Of a stretch of 57,332 nt of DNA, positions 1 through 8,207 are shown one piece after another (the first letter of the stretch is position 1; each line of letters starts with the position of its first letter). Made by a program: the position numbers and the translations under genes. Origin of the DNA: URNF01 sp045594105 (GTDB lineage: Bacteria > Bacillota > Clostridia > Oscillospirales > Acutalibacteraceae); NCBI GenBank assembly GCA_045594105.1, contig JAZNXY010000056.1, positions 1 to 57,332 on the forward strand, read 5' to 3'. The notes under the pieces were generated by a model. That model was not told the DNA's origin and searched no databases. It worked only from the letters and a program-made list of their open reading frames with translations.

Positions 1-23
1 TTTGCACCAATCCGTAATTGCAT

Positions 24-59
24 AAAAACACGGTGTGTCGAAAGACACACCGTGTTTTT
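24..59 (-). terminator. Intrinsic terminator ending the malic enzyme transcript
   Basis: A perfect 16-bp stem (24-39 with 44-59) closes on a GAAA/TTTC tetraloop. It has A-tracts on the left and T-tracts on the right, so it could work in both directions. It overlaps the stop codon of the minus-strand gene remnant that ends at 59. Confidence 0.85.
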
Positions 60-523
60 CATTCTAATCCCAGCAACAAACCGTAGCCGATACCCATTAA
101 GATTTCGGCAACGGTCCAGCCGCTTTCTACGGCACAAGGACCCCAACCTACGTCGTGGGGCATACCGTACGCCTCACGACGCTCAAGGTCAATTCCACGG
201 CACCAAGCACCGTCTAACAGCGGATTTTCGCTCTTCATCTGCACGTTGGTCATAAACGTAACGATTTCCTGCCACAAGGCACGGAACGTGTCGTCTTTTG
301 TCACTTTATAGGCGTATGCAAAAGCCAAAGGCAACCAATTGACCGAATACAACAAGTGTGACCTCATATAAAGCGGCAAGCGGCAGAATCAAACGGCACA
401 GCTCCTGTGTCTCGCTGTACTCACGTTTTCCGCTTCTTTCACCGTAAAGACATCTACCGTAGCAAACTGTTTTAACAAGCCGCATAAATCGTTGCCTTTT
501 TGGGTAATGACCGCAACCTTCAT
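59..523 (-). pseudogene. Decayed gene downstream of malic enzyme (joined N- and C-terminal pieces)
   Basis: An ATG at 523, 11 nt after the malic enzyme stop and preceded by AAGGCG, opens a frame beginning MKVAVITQKGNDLCGLL. It hits a TGA near residue 45. The C-terminal stretch continues in the same frame from about 340 to 59 and looks like genuine protein (NWLPLAFAYAY, LLDGAWCRGIDLERREAYG, ESGWTVAEILMGIGYG). Between them, about 430-370, a different frame reads REYSETQELCRLILPLAAL, which also looks real. Two opposite frameshifts are therefore needed to join the parts. The whole is only about 155 codons, so an internal deletion is likely. The C-terminal part resembles helical repeats of an alpha/alpha-barrel carbohydrate-active protein, but I do not recognise the family. 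Confidence 0.55.
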
Positions 524-534
524 ACAAAAACGCC

Positions 535-1707
535 TTAAATACGGGCGACACCCGTTTTTCTTGCCGCATCGGCAACGGCTTTGGCCACCGTTTTGCCGAT
601 ACGCTCATCAAAGGCAAACGGCATAATGTAATCTTCAGACAATTCCTCGTCGGATACAAGAGAGGCAATTGCGAGAGAAGCCGCCATTTGCATTTCTTCG
701 TTAATATCCGACGCACGCACATCCAAAGCACCTCGGAAGATGCCGGGGAATGCCATCACGTTATTGATTTGATTGGGGAAATCCGAGCGACCTGTACCCA
801 CAACACGGGCACCTGCCGCTTTTGCTTTGTCCGGCATAATTTCGGGGACGGGATTTGCCATGGGGAATACGATAGCGTCGGTGTTCATTGAACGGACCAT
901 ATCTTCGTCCACTACGTTGGGTGCAGATACACCGATAAACACATCAGCGCCCTTGATAGCATCTTTCAATGTGCCTTTTAACAAAGCACGGTTGGTCACC
1001 TTGCTCATTTCCGCATGTGCGGCGTTCAAGGTGTCGTCCCCTTCGCAGATAATGCCGAAGCGGTCCACCATGGTGAGATTCTTGACGCCCAGCTTCAGCA
1101 GGTGTTTGCCGATAGCGATACCTGCAGACCCCGCACCGTTAATGACACATTTCACTGCACCGATATTTTTCTTGGTCAGACGCAGTGCGTTTAACAGCGC
1201 CGCACCCACCACAACAGCGGTACCGTGTTGATCATCGTGGAATACGGGAATATCACAGATTTCCTTTAGTTTTCTTTCAATCTCAAAACAGCGGGGTGCG
1301 GAAATATCCTCTAAGTTAATGCCGCCGAAGCTGCCCGATAACAGATAGATAGTACGTACCAGCTCATCCACGTCTTTGGAACGCAGACAAAGCGGAAATG
1401 CATCTACGTCTGCAAACTCTTTGAATAATACGCATTTGCCCTCCATAACAGGCATACCTGCTTCAGGACCGATGTCACCAAGACCTAAAACAGCGGTGCC
1501 GTCGGTGATGACTGCCACCGTGTTCCAACGGCGTGTCAGCTCAAAGGATTTGTTGTAATCCTCTTTGATAGCAAGACACGGCTCGGCAACACCGGGCGTG
1601 TAGGCGATAGAGAGCTGTTCTTTATTTTTGACAGGGGTACGGGAGGAAACCTCGATTTTACCTGCCCATTCGTAATGCTGTTGTAATGCTTTTTCTTTAA
1701 TGTCCAT
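535..1707 (-). CDS. NAD(P)-dependent malic enzyme
   Basis: This enzyme oxidatively decarboxylates malate to pyruvate and CO2 with reduction of NAD(P), a cytosolic step linking C4 acids to pyruvate. The 390 residues match the short bacterial malic enzymes. Visible motifs are YTPGVAEPC (Tyr36, proton donor region), EGKCVLFKEFADVDAFP (Lys91, catalytic lysine region), NLEDI (131-135, metal ligands), FHDDQHGTA (156-164), the NAD-binding NGAGSAGIA (190-198) and GRSDFPNQINN near residue 310. The start is fixed by AAAGGAG just upstream. It has its own promoter at 1726-1753, so it is transcribed separately from the dehydrogenase gene upstream. Cofactor preference cannot be read from the sequence. Confidence 0.95.
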   Translation of the reverse strand: MDIKEKALQQHYEWAGKIEVSSRTPVKNKEQLSIAYTPGVAEPCLAIKEDYNKSFELTRRWNTVAVITDGTAVLGLGDIGPEAGMPVMEGKCVLFKEFADVDAFPLCLRSKDVDELVRTIYLLSGSFGGINLEDISAPRCFEIERKLKEICDIPVFHDDQHGTAVVVGAALLNALRLTKKNIGAVKCVINGAGSAGIAIGKHLLKLGVKNLTMVDRFGIICEGDDTLNAAHAEMSKVTNRALLKGTLKDAIKGADVFIGVSAPNVVDEDMVRSMNTDAIVFPMANPVPEIMPDKAKAAGARVVGTGRSDFPNQINNVMAFPGIFRGALDVRASDINEEMQMAASLAIASLVSDEELSEDYIMPFAFDERIGKTVAKAVADAARKTGVARI

Positions 1708-1725
1708 TTAAAAAACTCCTTTTTC

Positions 1726-1753
1726 AGTATAGCACCGTGCTTTTGCCTGTCAA
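1726..1753 (-). promoter_or_regulatory. Sigma-A-type promoter for malic enzyme
   Basis: On the minus strand TTGACA (1753-1748) and TATACT (1731-1726) are 16 bp apart, about 20 bp before the malic enzyme start. Confidence 0.7.
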
Positions 1754-1807
1754 TGACACGCAAGAAATCATGGGCAAAATGCAAAACGCCTTCGGAAATA
1801 CCGCCAT

Positions 1808-2932
1808 TTAGTTGTAGGAACTGGAAGCGGTGTCATTAAACTGTACATCGCCGAGATAGGTAACGGGATCGAGACCGACATAGCGGCACATATCGAACAT
1901 TTCCGCTACCGTGTTAATGTTAACGTCAATACCGTTTGCCAAGCGGTCTGCTTTGGCAAAGATTTCTTTTTCACCATGGGTGTAAATGCGGGTAGCACCT
2001 TCGGATTTGGGCGAATCACGCAATTCCTGCAGGAAGGTGGAAAGATGCTCTTTAATGGCGTCGGGATCACCGAATACCTTCGGGTCAATAGCGATAAAGC
2101 CGTGACAGGTGCCGCCTTTGCCGCCCGTGTGGGTGTGGTTAGAGGTAAGACCCATAGACAGAATCGAGCAGAAGATTTCACAGAACATACCGTAGCCGTA
2201 GCCCTTGTGACCGCCCAACTGCTCGGTTTCGCCGCCCAGCGGCATAATGCCGCCACCGTTTTTGGCAACAATATTGGCAAGCACGTCCTTGGCATCCGAA
2301 GAGCCGTGTCCTGTGGCATCTAAAGCCCAACCTTCAGGCAGCGGTTTATGTAATTTGTTGTAGATTTCCAGTTTGCCGCGTGTAACGACGGTGGTGGAAG
2401 CATCAAAGAAGAAATCGTACGGCTGTGCAGGCATAGCAACGGCAATCGGGTTACTGCCAAGCATCGCCAGACGGCCGAAGGTCGGCACCATAATGGCTTC
2501 GCTGTTGGTCATTGCCATACCGATCAACCCTGCATCGCACGCCATTTTTGCGTAGAAGCCCGCAATGCCGAAATGGTTGGAATTACGCACGGTAACCACT
2601 GCCATACCTGTTTGCTTGGCTTTCTCAATGGCGATAGACATCGCTTTGTGCGAAATGAGCTGCCCCATACCGTCGTTACCTTCAATGACGGCGGAAACGG
2701 GGGTCTCAAATACGATCTCGGGTTTCGCCTCTACCTTGATGAGTCCCTTTTCAATGCCCTTGTGGTAACGGGCAAGACGCTGCATGCCGTGCGACTCAAT
2801 ACCGTACAAATCGGACAGCAGTAACACATCGGTGATAATGCGGCTTTCATCAGGTGAAAAGCCGAACTTGCCAAAGCAGTCAAGGCAAAACTTTTCTAAT
2901 GTTTCGTAGGAATAACGGATATATTCACTCAT
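1808..2932 (-). CDS. Malate/L-lactate dehydrogenase, LDH2 family
   Basis: A 374-residue NAD(P)-dependent oxidoreductase of the LDH2/MDH2 family (malate, lactate, ureidoglycolate or delta1-piperideine-2-carboxylate type), a fold unrelated to classical malate dehydrogenase. Visible signatures are the catalytic SHG (residues 47-49), the NSNHFGIAGFYA loop (117-128), LGSNPIA (around 158) and GGHKGYG (around 240). The neighbouring malic enzyme makes malate or oxaloacetate chemistry the most likely role, but substrate cannot be fixed from sequence. The start has AAAGGGCG upstream. A TATACT at 2967-2962 could be its -10 box; no convincing -35 is seen. Confidence 0.85.
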   Translation of the reverse strand: MSEYIRYSYETLEKFCLDCFGKFGFSPDESRIITDVLLLSDLYGIESHGMQRLARYHKGIEKGLIKVEAKPEIVFETPVSAVIEGNDGMGQLISHKAMSIAIEKAKQTGMAVVTVRNSNHFGIAGFYAKMACDAGLIGMAMTNSEAIMVPTFGRLAMLGSNPIAVAMPAQPYDFFFDASTTVVTRGKLEIYNKLHKPLPEGWALDATGHGSSDAKDVLANIVAKNGGGIMPLGGETEQLGGHKGYGYGMFCEIFCSILSMGLTSNHTHTGGKGGTCHGFIAIDPKVFGDPDAIKEHLSTFLQELRDSPKSEGATRIYTHGEKEIFAKADRLANGIDVNINTVAEMFDMCRYVGLDPVTYLGDVQFNDTASSSYN

Positions 2933-3053
2933 GTTAAAACGCCCTTTTTAAAGTTGCCTTCAGTATAACACAACACTTTAGAAAACAAAAGAGAACGGTG
3001 GCATTTTATGGTAAAAAAACGGAATGCTTTTTTGGTATAAATGCACAAACGCC

Positions 3054-3082
3054 TTGAAAAGCTGCAGTTGATGTGATAGAAT
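3054..3082 (+). promoter_or_regulatory. Promoter for the membrane protein gene
   Basis: TTGAAA (3054-3059) and TAGAAT (3077-3082) are separated by 17 bp, about 25 bp before the TTG start at 3107. Confidence 0.6.
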
Positions 3083-3106
3083 AGGGAGAAACAAGGGGGA
3101 TGTACC

Positions 3107-4114
3107 TTGAAGGGGAAGAAATTTTGGACTTTTTGCAGCAGGGTTCTTGCCAGATGGTTTGCGGCAATATTGTTGACGCTGTTGACGGCAATGCCGATTG
3201 CGGCAACGATTCAAAGGGTTACCATACCGGATAACATATCCAATGTTCTCGGTGAAATTGATTTTACCAAGCTGATTGAAAACAATGTCGATCTTCAAAA
3301 ACAGATCGAAGGTATGGGCATTCCACCCGAAGCAATTAACGAGGTCATGCACTCGGAAGTGGTGGGCGACATAGTAGAGATGTATGCACACGATGTTGGC
3401 AACGTGATAGAGGGTTCTGCAGAAGAAAGCACGTTTTCTACAGAGGCCGTTATGGGCATACTGAATGACAATATTGATGAAATTGCTGCATTCACCAGAC
3501 AATATGTGCCCGGTGCGGATCTGGTAGACGAGAAGGAACTGAAAGAGCAGCTGCAGCAAAATCTTCAGGAACAGAGTGTGGCGGTAACAGAAATGCTGCC
3601 GTCGGTTGCCGACCTGAAACAGTCAACAGAAGGCGGCGGTGTACGCTACGGAAACCTGACATCCCTTAAAAACGGCATTGTGTTTGTGCGCGAATCGCTG
3701 ACCCCTATTTTATATGCTGTCATTTGTGTGCTGGCCGTTCTGATCGTCATTTTGCAGTACCGTGAGCTGCGGGGCTTTTGGCGTACCGGTGTTACATTTA
3801 CCAGTGCCGGTGTTACCACGTTGTTGCTGGCCGTTAGTGCGGAAGGTATTTTAAAGCTGACCGAAGGGTCTATCCCCGCAGAGGCTATCAGCTTGTTAAA
3901 ACCGTTAGTGCAGGTTTTCTCTCGTGGTTTCTTTACTTTTGCTATCACCTATTTGTCTATCGGTGCCGTATGCATGGCGACCTTCGGCGTAGCCTTGTTG
4001 ATACGCAAGAAAAGACGCAAAGCGACTATGGGACCGGTTGAGCAAACAGCTCCTGAAATGCTGCCGGACGGCACTGACGAGCTTGCCGAACAAGCAGCCG
4101 CAGAGCAGAAATAA
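3107..4114 (+). CDS. Unrecognised membrane protein with large extracytoplasmic domain
   Basis: I do not recognise this 335-residue protein. The start is TTG, supported by AAGGGGG at about 3092-3098. A positively charged N-terminus (KGKK) leads into a helix at about 13-35. A hydrophilic, mostly acidic segment of about 160 residues follows, rich in helix-forming Glu, Asn and Gln and predicted to lie outside the membrane. Three more membrane helices occupy about 199-217, 228-246 and 274-299. The RKKRRK stretch after the last helix should be cytoplasmic and is followed by an Ala/Glu-rich tail. It has its own promoter and ends just before the promoter of the hydrogenase maturation operon. No enzymatic motif is visible. 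Confidence 0.8.
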   Translation: MKGKKFWTFCSRVLARWFAAILLTLLTAMPIAATIQRVTIPDNISNVLGEIDFTKLIENNVDLQKQIEGMGIPPEAINEVMHSEVVGDIVEMYAHDVGNVIEGSAEESTFSTEAVMGILNDNIDEIAAFTRQYVPGADLVDEKELKEQLQQNLQEQSVAVTEMLPSVADLKQSTEGGGVRYGNLTSLKNGIVFVRESLTPILYAVICVLAVLIVILQYRELRGFWRTGVTFTSAGVTTLLLAVSAEGILKLTEGSIPAEAISLLKPLVQVFSRGFFTFAITYLSIGAVCMATFGVALLIRKKRRKATMGPVEQTAPEMLPDGTDELAEQAAAEQK

Positions 4115-4117
4115 TAC

Positions 4118-4146
4118 TTTACAATTTCTGATATGTATGTTATACT
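4118..4146 (+). promoter_or_regulatory. Promoter of the hydrogenase maturation operon
   Basis: TTTACA (4118-4123) and TATACT (4141-4146) are exactly 17 bp apart. They start four bases after the stop codon of the preceding gene. Transcription should begin near 4153, giving a leader of about 100 nt before the first start codon. Confidence 0.75.
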
Positions 4147-4152
4147 GTAATA

Positions 4153-4256
4153 AAGAAATTTGCTGACGTTAAGGGTTCGTCCCGAGGCGGAAGGGATGTA
4201 TAGTGTAATCAAAGACAGAAGTATACCTCCCTTTGTAGCAAAGGGAGGTATTTTTT
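4153..4256 (+). promoter_or_regulatory. Candidate RNA switch / attenuator in the hyd operon leader
   Basis: The 3' part is a perfect 13-bp hairpin (4223-4235 with 4239-4251, loop TAG) followed by TTTTTT and immediately by the ATG at 4257. The right arm contains the Shine-Dalgarno AAGGGAGG (4241-4248). Folded, it would both terminate transcription and hide the ribosome site. Bases 4190-4201 are a near copy of that right arm and can pair with the left arm (4223-4234; ten Watson-Crick pairs, one G-U, one mismatch), giving an antiterminator. Bases 4178-4183 can pair with 4193-4198 (six pairs), which would disrupt the antiterminator. Three mutually exclusive helices like these are the layout of a riboswitch or protein-controlled attenuator. 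I recognise no known class. Confidence 0.65.
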
Positions 4257-4511
4257 ATGGAAAACAGAGTGGCACTTGTCGGTTTTGTGGTAGATAAGGA
4301 AGAAGCGGTAGAACAGCTGAACCATCTGTTGCACGACTATAAAGATTACGTCATCGGCAGAATGGGTATCCCGTACAGACAACGAGGTGTGAACCTTATC
4401 AGCGTGGTGATGGATGCACCTAACGATGCGGTGAGTGCTTTGACAGGCAAAGCAGGGATGATTGACGGGGTGACCGCCAAGGCGGTATATTCCAAGCTTC
4501 CCGAGGCGTAA
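4257..4511 (+). CDS. Iron-only hydrogenase system regulator (TM1266-like)
   Basis: An 84-residue protein of the TM1266 family, a small ACT/NikR-C-terminal-like ferredoxin fold regularly found beside hydE, hydF and hydG. Recognisable features are VALVGFVVDKEEAVEQLN at the N-terminus, YVIGRMGIPYRQRGVNLISVV in the middle and GMIDGVTAKAVYSKL at the end. Family members are annotated as putative regulators but have no separate DNA-binding domain, and none is visible here. It is first in the operon, one base before hydE, and directly behind the leader terminator. It could sense a small ligand and act on that leader; this is inference. Confidence 0.9.
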   Translation: MENRVALVGFVVDKEEAVEQLNHLLHDYKDYVIGRMGIPYRQRGVNLISVVMDAPNDAVSALTGKAGMIDGVTAKAVYSKLPEA

Positions 4512-4512
4512 T

Positions 4513-5553
4513 ATGTATACGCTGATAGAAAAATTAAGAGACACGCATACCTTGTCGGCAGAGGAGTTTGCCGCTCTGCTGACCTGTACCGACAGCACCG
4601 CACTGACGCTTTTACGTGAACAGGCAGTGGCGGTACGGCAACAGCATTACGGTAACACGGTGTTTGTCCGTGGACTTATTGAGTTCACAAACCACTGTAA
4701 AAACGATTGCTACTACTGCGGCATCCGTTGCTCTAACCGTAAAGCACAGCGGTATCGTTTAGACGAGCAGCAGATTTTGGATTGCTGTAGAGAGGGGTAT
4801 GCACTCGGCTATCGCACCTTTGTATTGCAAGGCGGCGAAGACCCTGCCTACACACCGCAACGCATAGAAAGGTTGGTTTCCGCCATCAAATCCGCACATC
4901 CGGATTGTGCGGTGACCTTGTCTGTCGGAGAACAGGATACAGATACCTACCGCCGCTGGAGAGAAGCAGGCGCAGACCGCTATTTGTTACGGCACGAAAC
5001 GGCGGATGCGGCACATTACAGCAAGCTGCACCCGGCACGGCTTACTTTGGAAAACCGCAAACGGTGTCTGTGGGATTTGAAAGCACTGGGATACCAGGTG
5101 GGCTGTGGTTTTATGGTGGGGTCGCCCTTCCAGACGACCGAGCATCTTGTCAAGGATTTGCAGTTTTTAAGCGAACTGCAGCCCGATATGGTGGGGATAG
5201 GCCCCTTTATCCCGCATAAAGATACCCCGTTCGGAAACGAGACGGCGGGCAGTGTGGAAATGACACTGCGGCTGCTATCGATTATTCGATTGTTATTGCC
5301 ACGTGTGTTGCTCCCTGCAACCACCGCACTCGGTACGTTACAGGATGACGGCAGAGAAAAAGGTGTTTTAGCAGGTGCTAACGTGTGTATGCCAAACTTA
5401 TCTCCTGCCGACGTCCGTCAAAAATATACATTATATGATAATAAACGCGCCTTTGGCAGTGAAGCCGCCGAAGAGATCGAAGCGTTGTCCGCAAGGATGA
5501 CGGCTATCGGTTACAAAGTGGTGGTAGATCGTGGCGACAGAAAGGAAGATTAG
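4513..5553 (+). CDS. hydE: [FeFe]-hydrogenase maturase HydE, radical SAM
   Basis: A radical SAM enzyme that helps build the dithiomethylamine-bridged di-iron subcluster of [FeFe]-hydrogenase. The 346 residues fit the family (about 350). The radical SAM cysteines are visible as CKNDCYYC (Cys62, 66, 69), followed by the HydE/BioB-like LQGGEDPAYT (SAM-binding GGE motif) and GCGFMVGSPFQT in the barrel. The C-terminal PNLSPADVRQKYTLYDNK is typical of HydE and of related PylB. Position directly before hydG and hydF settles the identity. Translation starts one base after the regulator stop, so the two are probably coupled. Confidence 0.95.
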   Translation: MYTLIEKLRDTHTLSAEEFAALLTCTDSTALTLLREQAVAVRQQHYGNTVFVRGLIEFTNHCKNDCYYCGIRCSNRKAQRYRLDEQQILDCCREGYALGYRTFVLQGGEDPAYTPQRIERLVSAIKSAHPDCAVTLSVGEQDTDTYRRWREAGADRYLLRHETADAAHYSKLHPARLTLENRKRCLWDLKALGYQVGCGFMVGSPFQTTEHLVKDLQFLSELQPDMVGIGPFIPHKDTPFGNETAGSVEMTLRLLSIIRLLLPRVLLPATTALGTLQDDGREKGVLAGANVCMPNLSPADVRQKYTLYDNKRAFGSEAAEEIEALSARMTAIGYKVVVDRGDRKED

Positions 5554-5555
5554 TT

Positions 5556-6974
5556 ATGTATAACCCGAAATCCATGAAAGCAGAAGAGTTTATCGACCAT
5601 GCGGAAATTGAAGAAACCTTGCGTTATGCTGATGAACATAAAACCGACAGAGAGCTTATTGATGCGATTTTAGAAAAAGCGAGAGAGTATAAAGGTCTTA
5701 CTCATCGTGAAGCATCGGTGCTGCTCGCTTGTGAGTTAGAGGATAAAAATCAGGAGATTTACGCACTTGCCGAACAGATTAAGAAGGATTTTTACGGCAA
5801 CCGTATCGTAATGTTCGCCCCCTTATATCTCTCCAACTATTGCGTGAACGGCTGCTTATACTGCCCGTATCACCTGAAAAACAAACATATTGCCCGCAAA
5901 AAGCTGACCCAGGAGGAAATCAAAGCGGAGGTTATTGCTCTGCAGGATATGGGCCATAAACGCTTGGCACTGGAAGCGGGCGAAGACCCGAAAAACAACC
6001 CGATTGAGTATATTCTGGAATCTATCAAGACCATTTACTCTATCAAACATAAAAACGGTGCGATCCGTCGAGTGAATGTCAACATTGCCGCTACGACGGT
6101 GGAAAACTATAAAAAGCTCAAAGATGCAGGCATCGGCACCTACATTTTGTTCCAGGAAACCTATCATAAGGAAACCTACGAGCGTCTGCATCCGACAGGG
6201 CCGAAAAGCAACTATTGCTACCACACCGAAGCACATGACCGTGCTATGGAGGCAGGCATTGACGACGTAGGTTTAGGCGTTTTGTTCGGTCTGGAGCTGT
6301 ACCGCTATGAGTTTGCGGGTCTGTTGATGCACGCCGAGCATCTGGAAGCGGTATTCGGTGTCGGTCCGCATACCATCAGTGTGCCCCGTGTATGCCCTGC
6401 GGACGATATCGACCCGGGTGCGTTTGATAACGGCATTTCGGAGGATACCTTTGCGAAAATCGTTGCGTGTATTCGTGTGGCCGTGCCGTATACCGGTATG
6501 ATTGTCTCCACAAGAGAAAGTCCGAAGGCACGTGCACGTGTGCTGCATCTCGGTGTGTCCCAGATTTCGGGCGGTTCTCGCACCAGTGTAGGTGGTTACG
6601 TCGAGCCCGAGCCAGAAGAAGAAAACTCCTCCCAGTTTGACGTGTCCGATAAGCGTACGTTGGACGAGGTGGTAAAATGGCTGATGGAAATGGGATATCT
6701 GCCGTCCTTCTGCACCGCCTGTTACCGTGAAGGCAGAACAGGTGATCGCTTTATGGCACTGTGTAAATCCCGACAGATCCAAAACTGCTGTTTGCCTAAC
6801 GCATTGATGACCTTAAAAGAGTATCTTTGCGACTATGCGAGCGAGGAAACGAGAGCTGTGGGCGAAAAACTGATCATAGAGCAGATGAAAGACATCCCGA
6901 ATGATAAAGTACGGGGCATCGTTGCCGAACGTCTTGGCCTGATTGCTGACGGCGAACGTGATTTCCGCTTCTGA
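5556..6974 (+). CDS. hydG: [FeFe]-hydrogenase maturase HydG, tyrosine lyase
   Basis: HydG cleaves tyrosine to p-cresol, CO and cyanide and assembles an Fe(CO)2(CN) synthon for the hydrogenase active site. The 472-residue length is normal. The radical SAM cluster motif is CVNGCLYC (Cys96, 100, 103), and SAM is contacted through LALEAGEDP (137-145). The second, C-terminal [4Fe-4S] site has the diagnostic CX2CX22C pattern at Cys386, Cys389 and Cys412, in FCTACYREGRTGDRFM. This distinguishes it from the thiamine enzyme ThiH, which lacks that site. The start follows hydE by two bases, with AGGAAG as ribosome site. Confidence 0.97.
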   Translation: MYNPKSMKAEEFIDHAEIEETLRYADEHKTDRELIDAILEKAREYKGLTHREASVLLACELEDKNQEIYALAEQIKKDFYGNRIVMFAPLYLSNYCVNGCLYCPYHLKNKHIARKKLTQEEIKAEVIALQDMGHKRLALEAGEDPKNNPIEYILESIKTIYSIKHKNGAIRRVNVNIAATTVENYKKLKDAGIGTYILFQETYHKETYERLHPTGPKSNYCYHTEAHDRAMEAGIDDVGLGVLFGLELYRYEFAGLLMHAEHLEAVFGVGPHTISVPRVCPADDIDPGAFDNGISEDTFAKIVACIRVAVPYTGMIVSTRESPKARARVLHLGVSQISGGSRTSVGGYVEPEPEEENSSQFDVSDKRTLDEVVKWLMEMGYLPSFCTACYREGRTGDRFMALCKSRQIQNCCLPNALMTLKEYLCDYASEETRAVGEKLIIEQMKDIPNDKVRGIVAERLGLIADGERDFRF

Positions 6975-6983
6975 GGTGATAGA

Positions 6984-8171
6984 ATGAGCAGTATGCAGCA
7001 AACGCCCGCAGGTGAGCGGGTGCATATCGCCTTTTTCGGCAGACGTAATGCGGGTAAATCCAGTGTTGTGAATGCGTTTACGGGTCAGCAGCTGGCTATC
7101 GTTTCGGATGTTAAGGGAACGACCACCGACCCGGTTAAAAAAGCAATGGAGCTGGCACCGTTAGGCCCCGTGATGATTATTGATACCCCCGGTATTGATG
7201 ATGAAGGCACTTTAGGTGAGATGCGTGTTAACAAGACACGGCAGGTGTTAAACAAAACCGATCTTGCGATTGTGGTAATGGATGCTACGGTGCCTGCCGA
7301 CCCCGCCGATGCTGCGTTAATTGCCTTGATAAAGCAAAAAAACATTCCGTACATCGTGGTAAAAAACAAAGCGGACCTCTTAACAGAGTTCCCGCAGGAT
7401 GATGTGCTGTATGTCAGTGCGAAAACCGGCTTTCATATTCACGAGCTGAAAGAATTGGCGGCAAAAAAGGCGGCATTGGGTGTACCCCGTCATCCGCTTG
7501 TGGCAGATTTACTGCAGGCAGGAGATGCGGTGGTGTTGGTCACTCCGATAGACAAAGCCGCACCGAAGGGCAGATTGATTTTACCGCAGCAGCTTACCAT
7601 TCGTGACGTGTTGGATGCAGGCGGTATGCCGCTCCTTTGCAGAGACACCGAATTGCCGCTGTTGCTGGATAGCTTAAAGCAACCGCCACGCCTTGTGATT
7701 ACCGATAGTCAGGTGTTCGGCAAGGTGAGTCAAATGGTACCAAAAGAGGTGCCGCTGACCTCCTTTTCCATGTTAATGGCACGGTATAAGGGTGACTTAC
7801 CCTTGGCGGTAAAAGGTGCGGCGGCGGTGGATACCTTAAAAGCGGGGGATAAGGTGCTGATAGCGGAAGGGTGTACCCACCACCGTCAATGTGAAGACAT
7901 CGGCACGGTAAAAATCCCACGCTGGATAAAAGATCGTATCGGTTTTGAACCCGATTACACCTTTGTGTCGGGTACCGAGTTTCCCGACGACGTGACACCG
8001 TATGCAATGGTCATTCATTGCGGTGCGTGTACACTGAATGAGAGAGAGGTAAAATACCGCTTGCGTTGTTGTGCGGACCAGGGCGTGCCTGTCACCAACT
8101 ACGGTGTATTCATTGCGTACTTAAACGGCATTTTACCCCGCACCCTGCAACCGTTTCCGGAATATAATTAA
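6984..8171 (+). CDS. hydF: [FeFe]-hydrogenase maturation GTPase HydF
   Basis: HydF is the scaffold that receives the HydE/HydG products and delivers the di-iron precursor to apo-HydA. The 395 residues contain an N-terminal GTPase domain with P-loop GRRNAGKSS (19-27), switch II DTPGIDD (67-73) and NKAD (128-131), then a dimerisation domain and a C-terminal iron-sulfur domain. Cluster ligands are visible as CTHH (Cys297, His299) and HCGAC (His345, Cys346, Cys349). It ends the operon, immediately before a strong terminator. No hydA lies in the window, so the hydrogenase itself must be encoded elsewhere. Confidence 0.97.
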   Translation: MSSMQQTPAGERVHIAFFGRRNAGKSSVVNAFTGQQLAIVSDVKGTTTDPVKKAMELAPLGPVMIIDTPGIDDEGTLGEMRVNKTRQVLNKTDLAIVVMDATVPADPADAALIALIKQKNIPYIVVKNKADLLTEFPQDDVLYVSAKTGFHIHELKELAAKKAALGVPRHPLVADLLQAGDAVVLVTPIDKAAPKGRLILPQQLTIRDVLDAGGMPLLCRDTELPLLLDSLKQPPRLVITDSQVFGKVSQMVPKEVPLTSFSMLMARYKGDLPLAVKGAAAVDTLKAGDKVLIAEGCTHHRQCEDIGTVKIPRWIKDRIGFEPDYTFVSGTEFPDDVTPYAMVIHCGACTLNEREVKYRLRCCADQGVPVTNYGVFIAYLNGILPRTLQPFPEYN

Positions 8172-8206
8172 AAAAAGCGATGAGATTAAAAATCTCATCG
8201 CTTTTT
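8172..8206 (+). terminator. Terminator of the hyd operon
   Basis: A perfect 16-bp stem (8172-8187 with 8191-8206) with a three-base loop ends in five T. It starts at the last base of the hydF stop codon. Its mirror symmetry would also end transcripts coming from the minus strand. Confidence 0.9.
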
Positions 8207-8207
8207 A

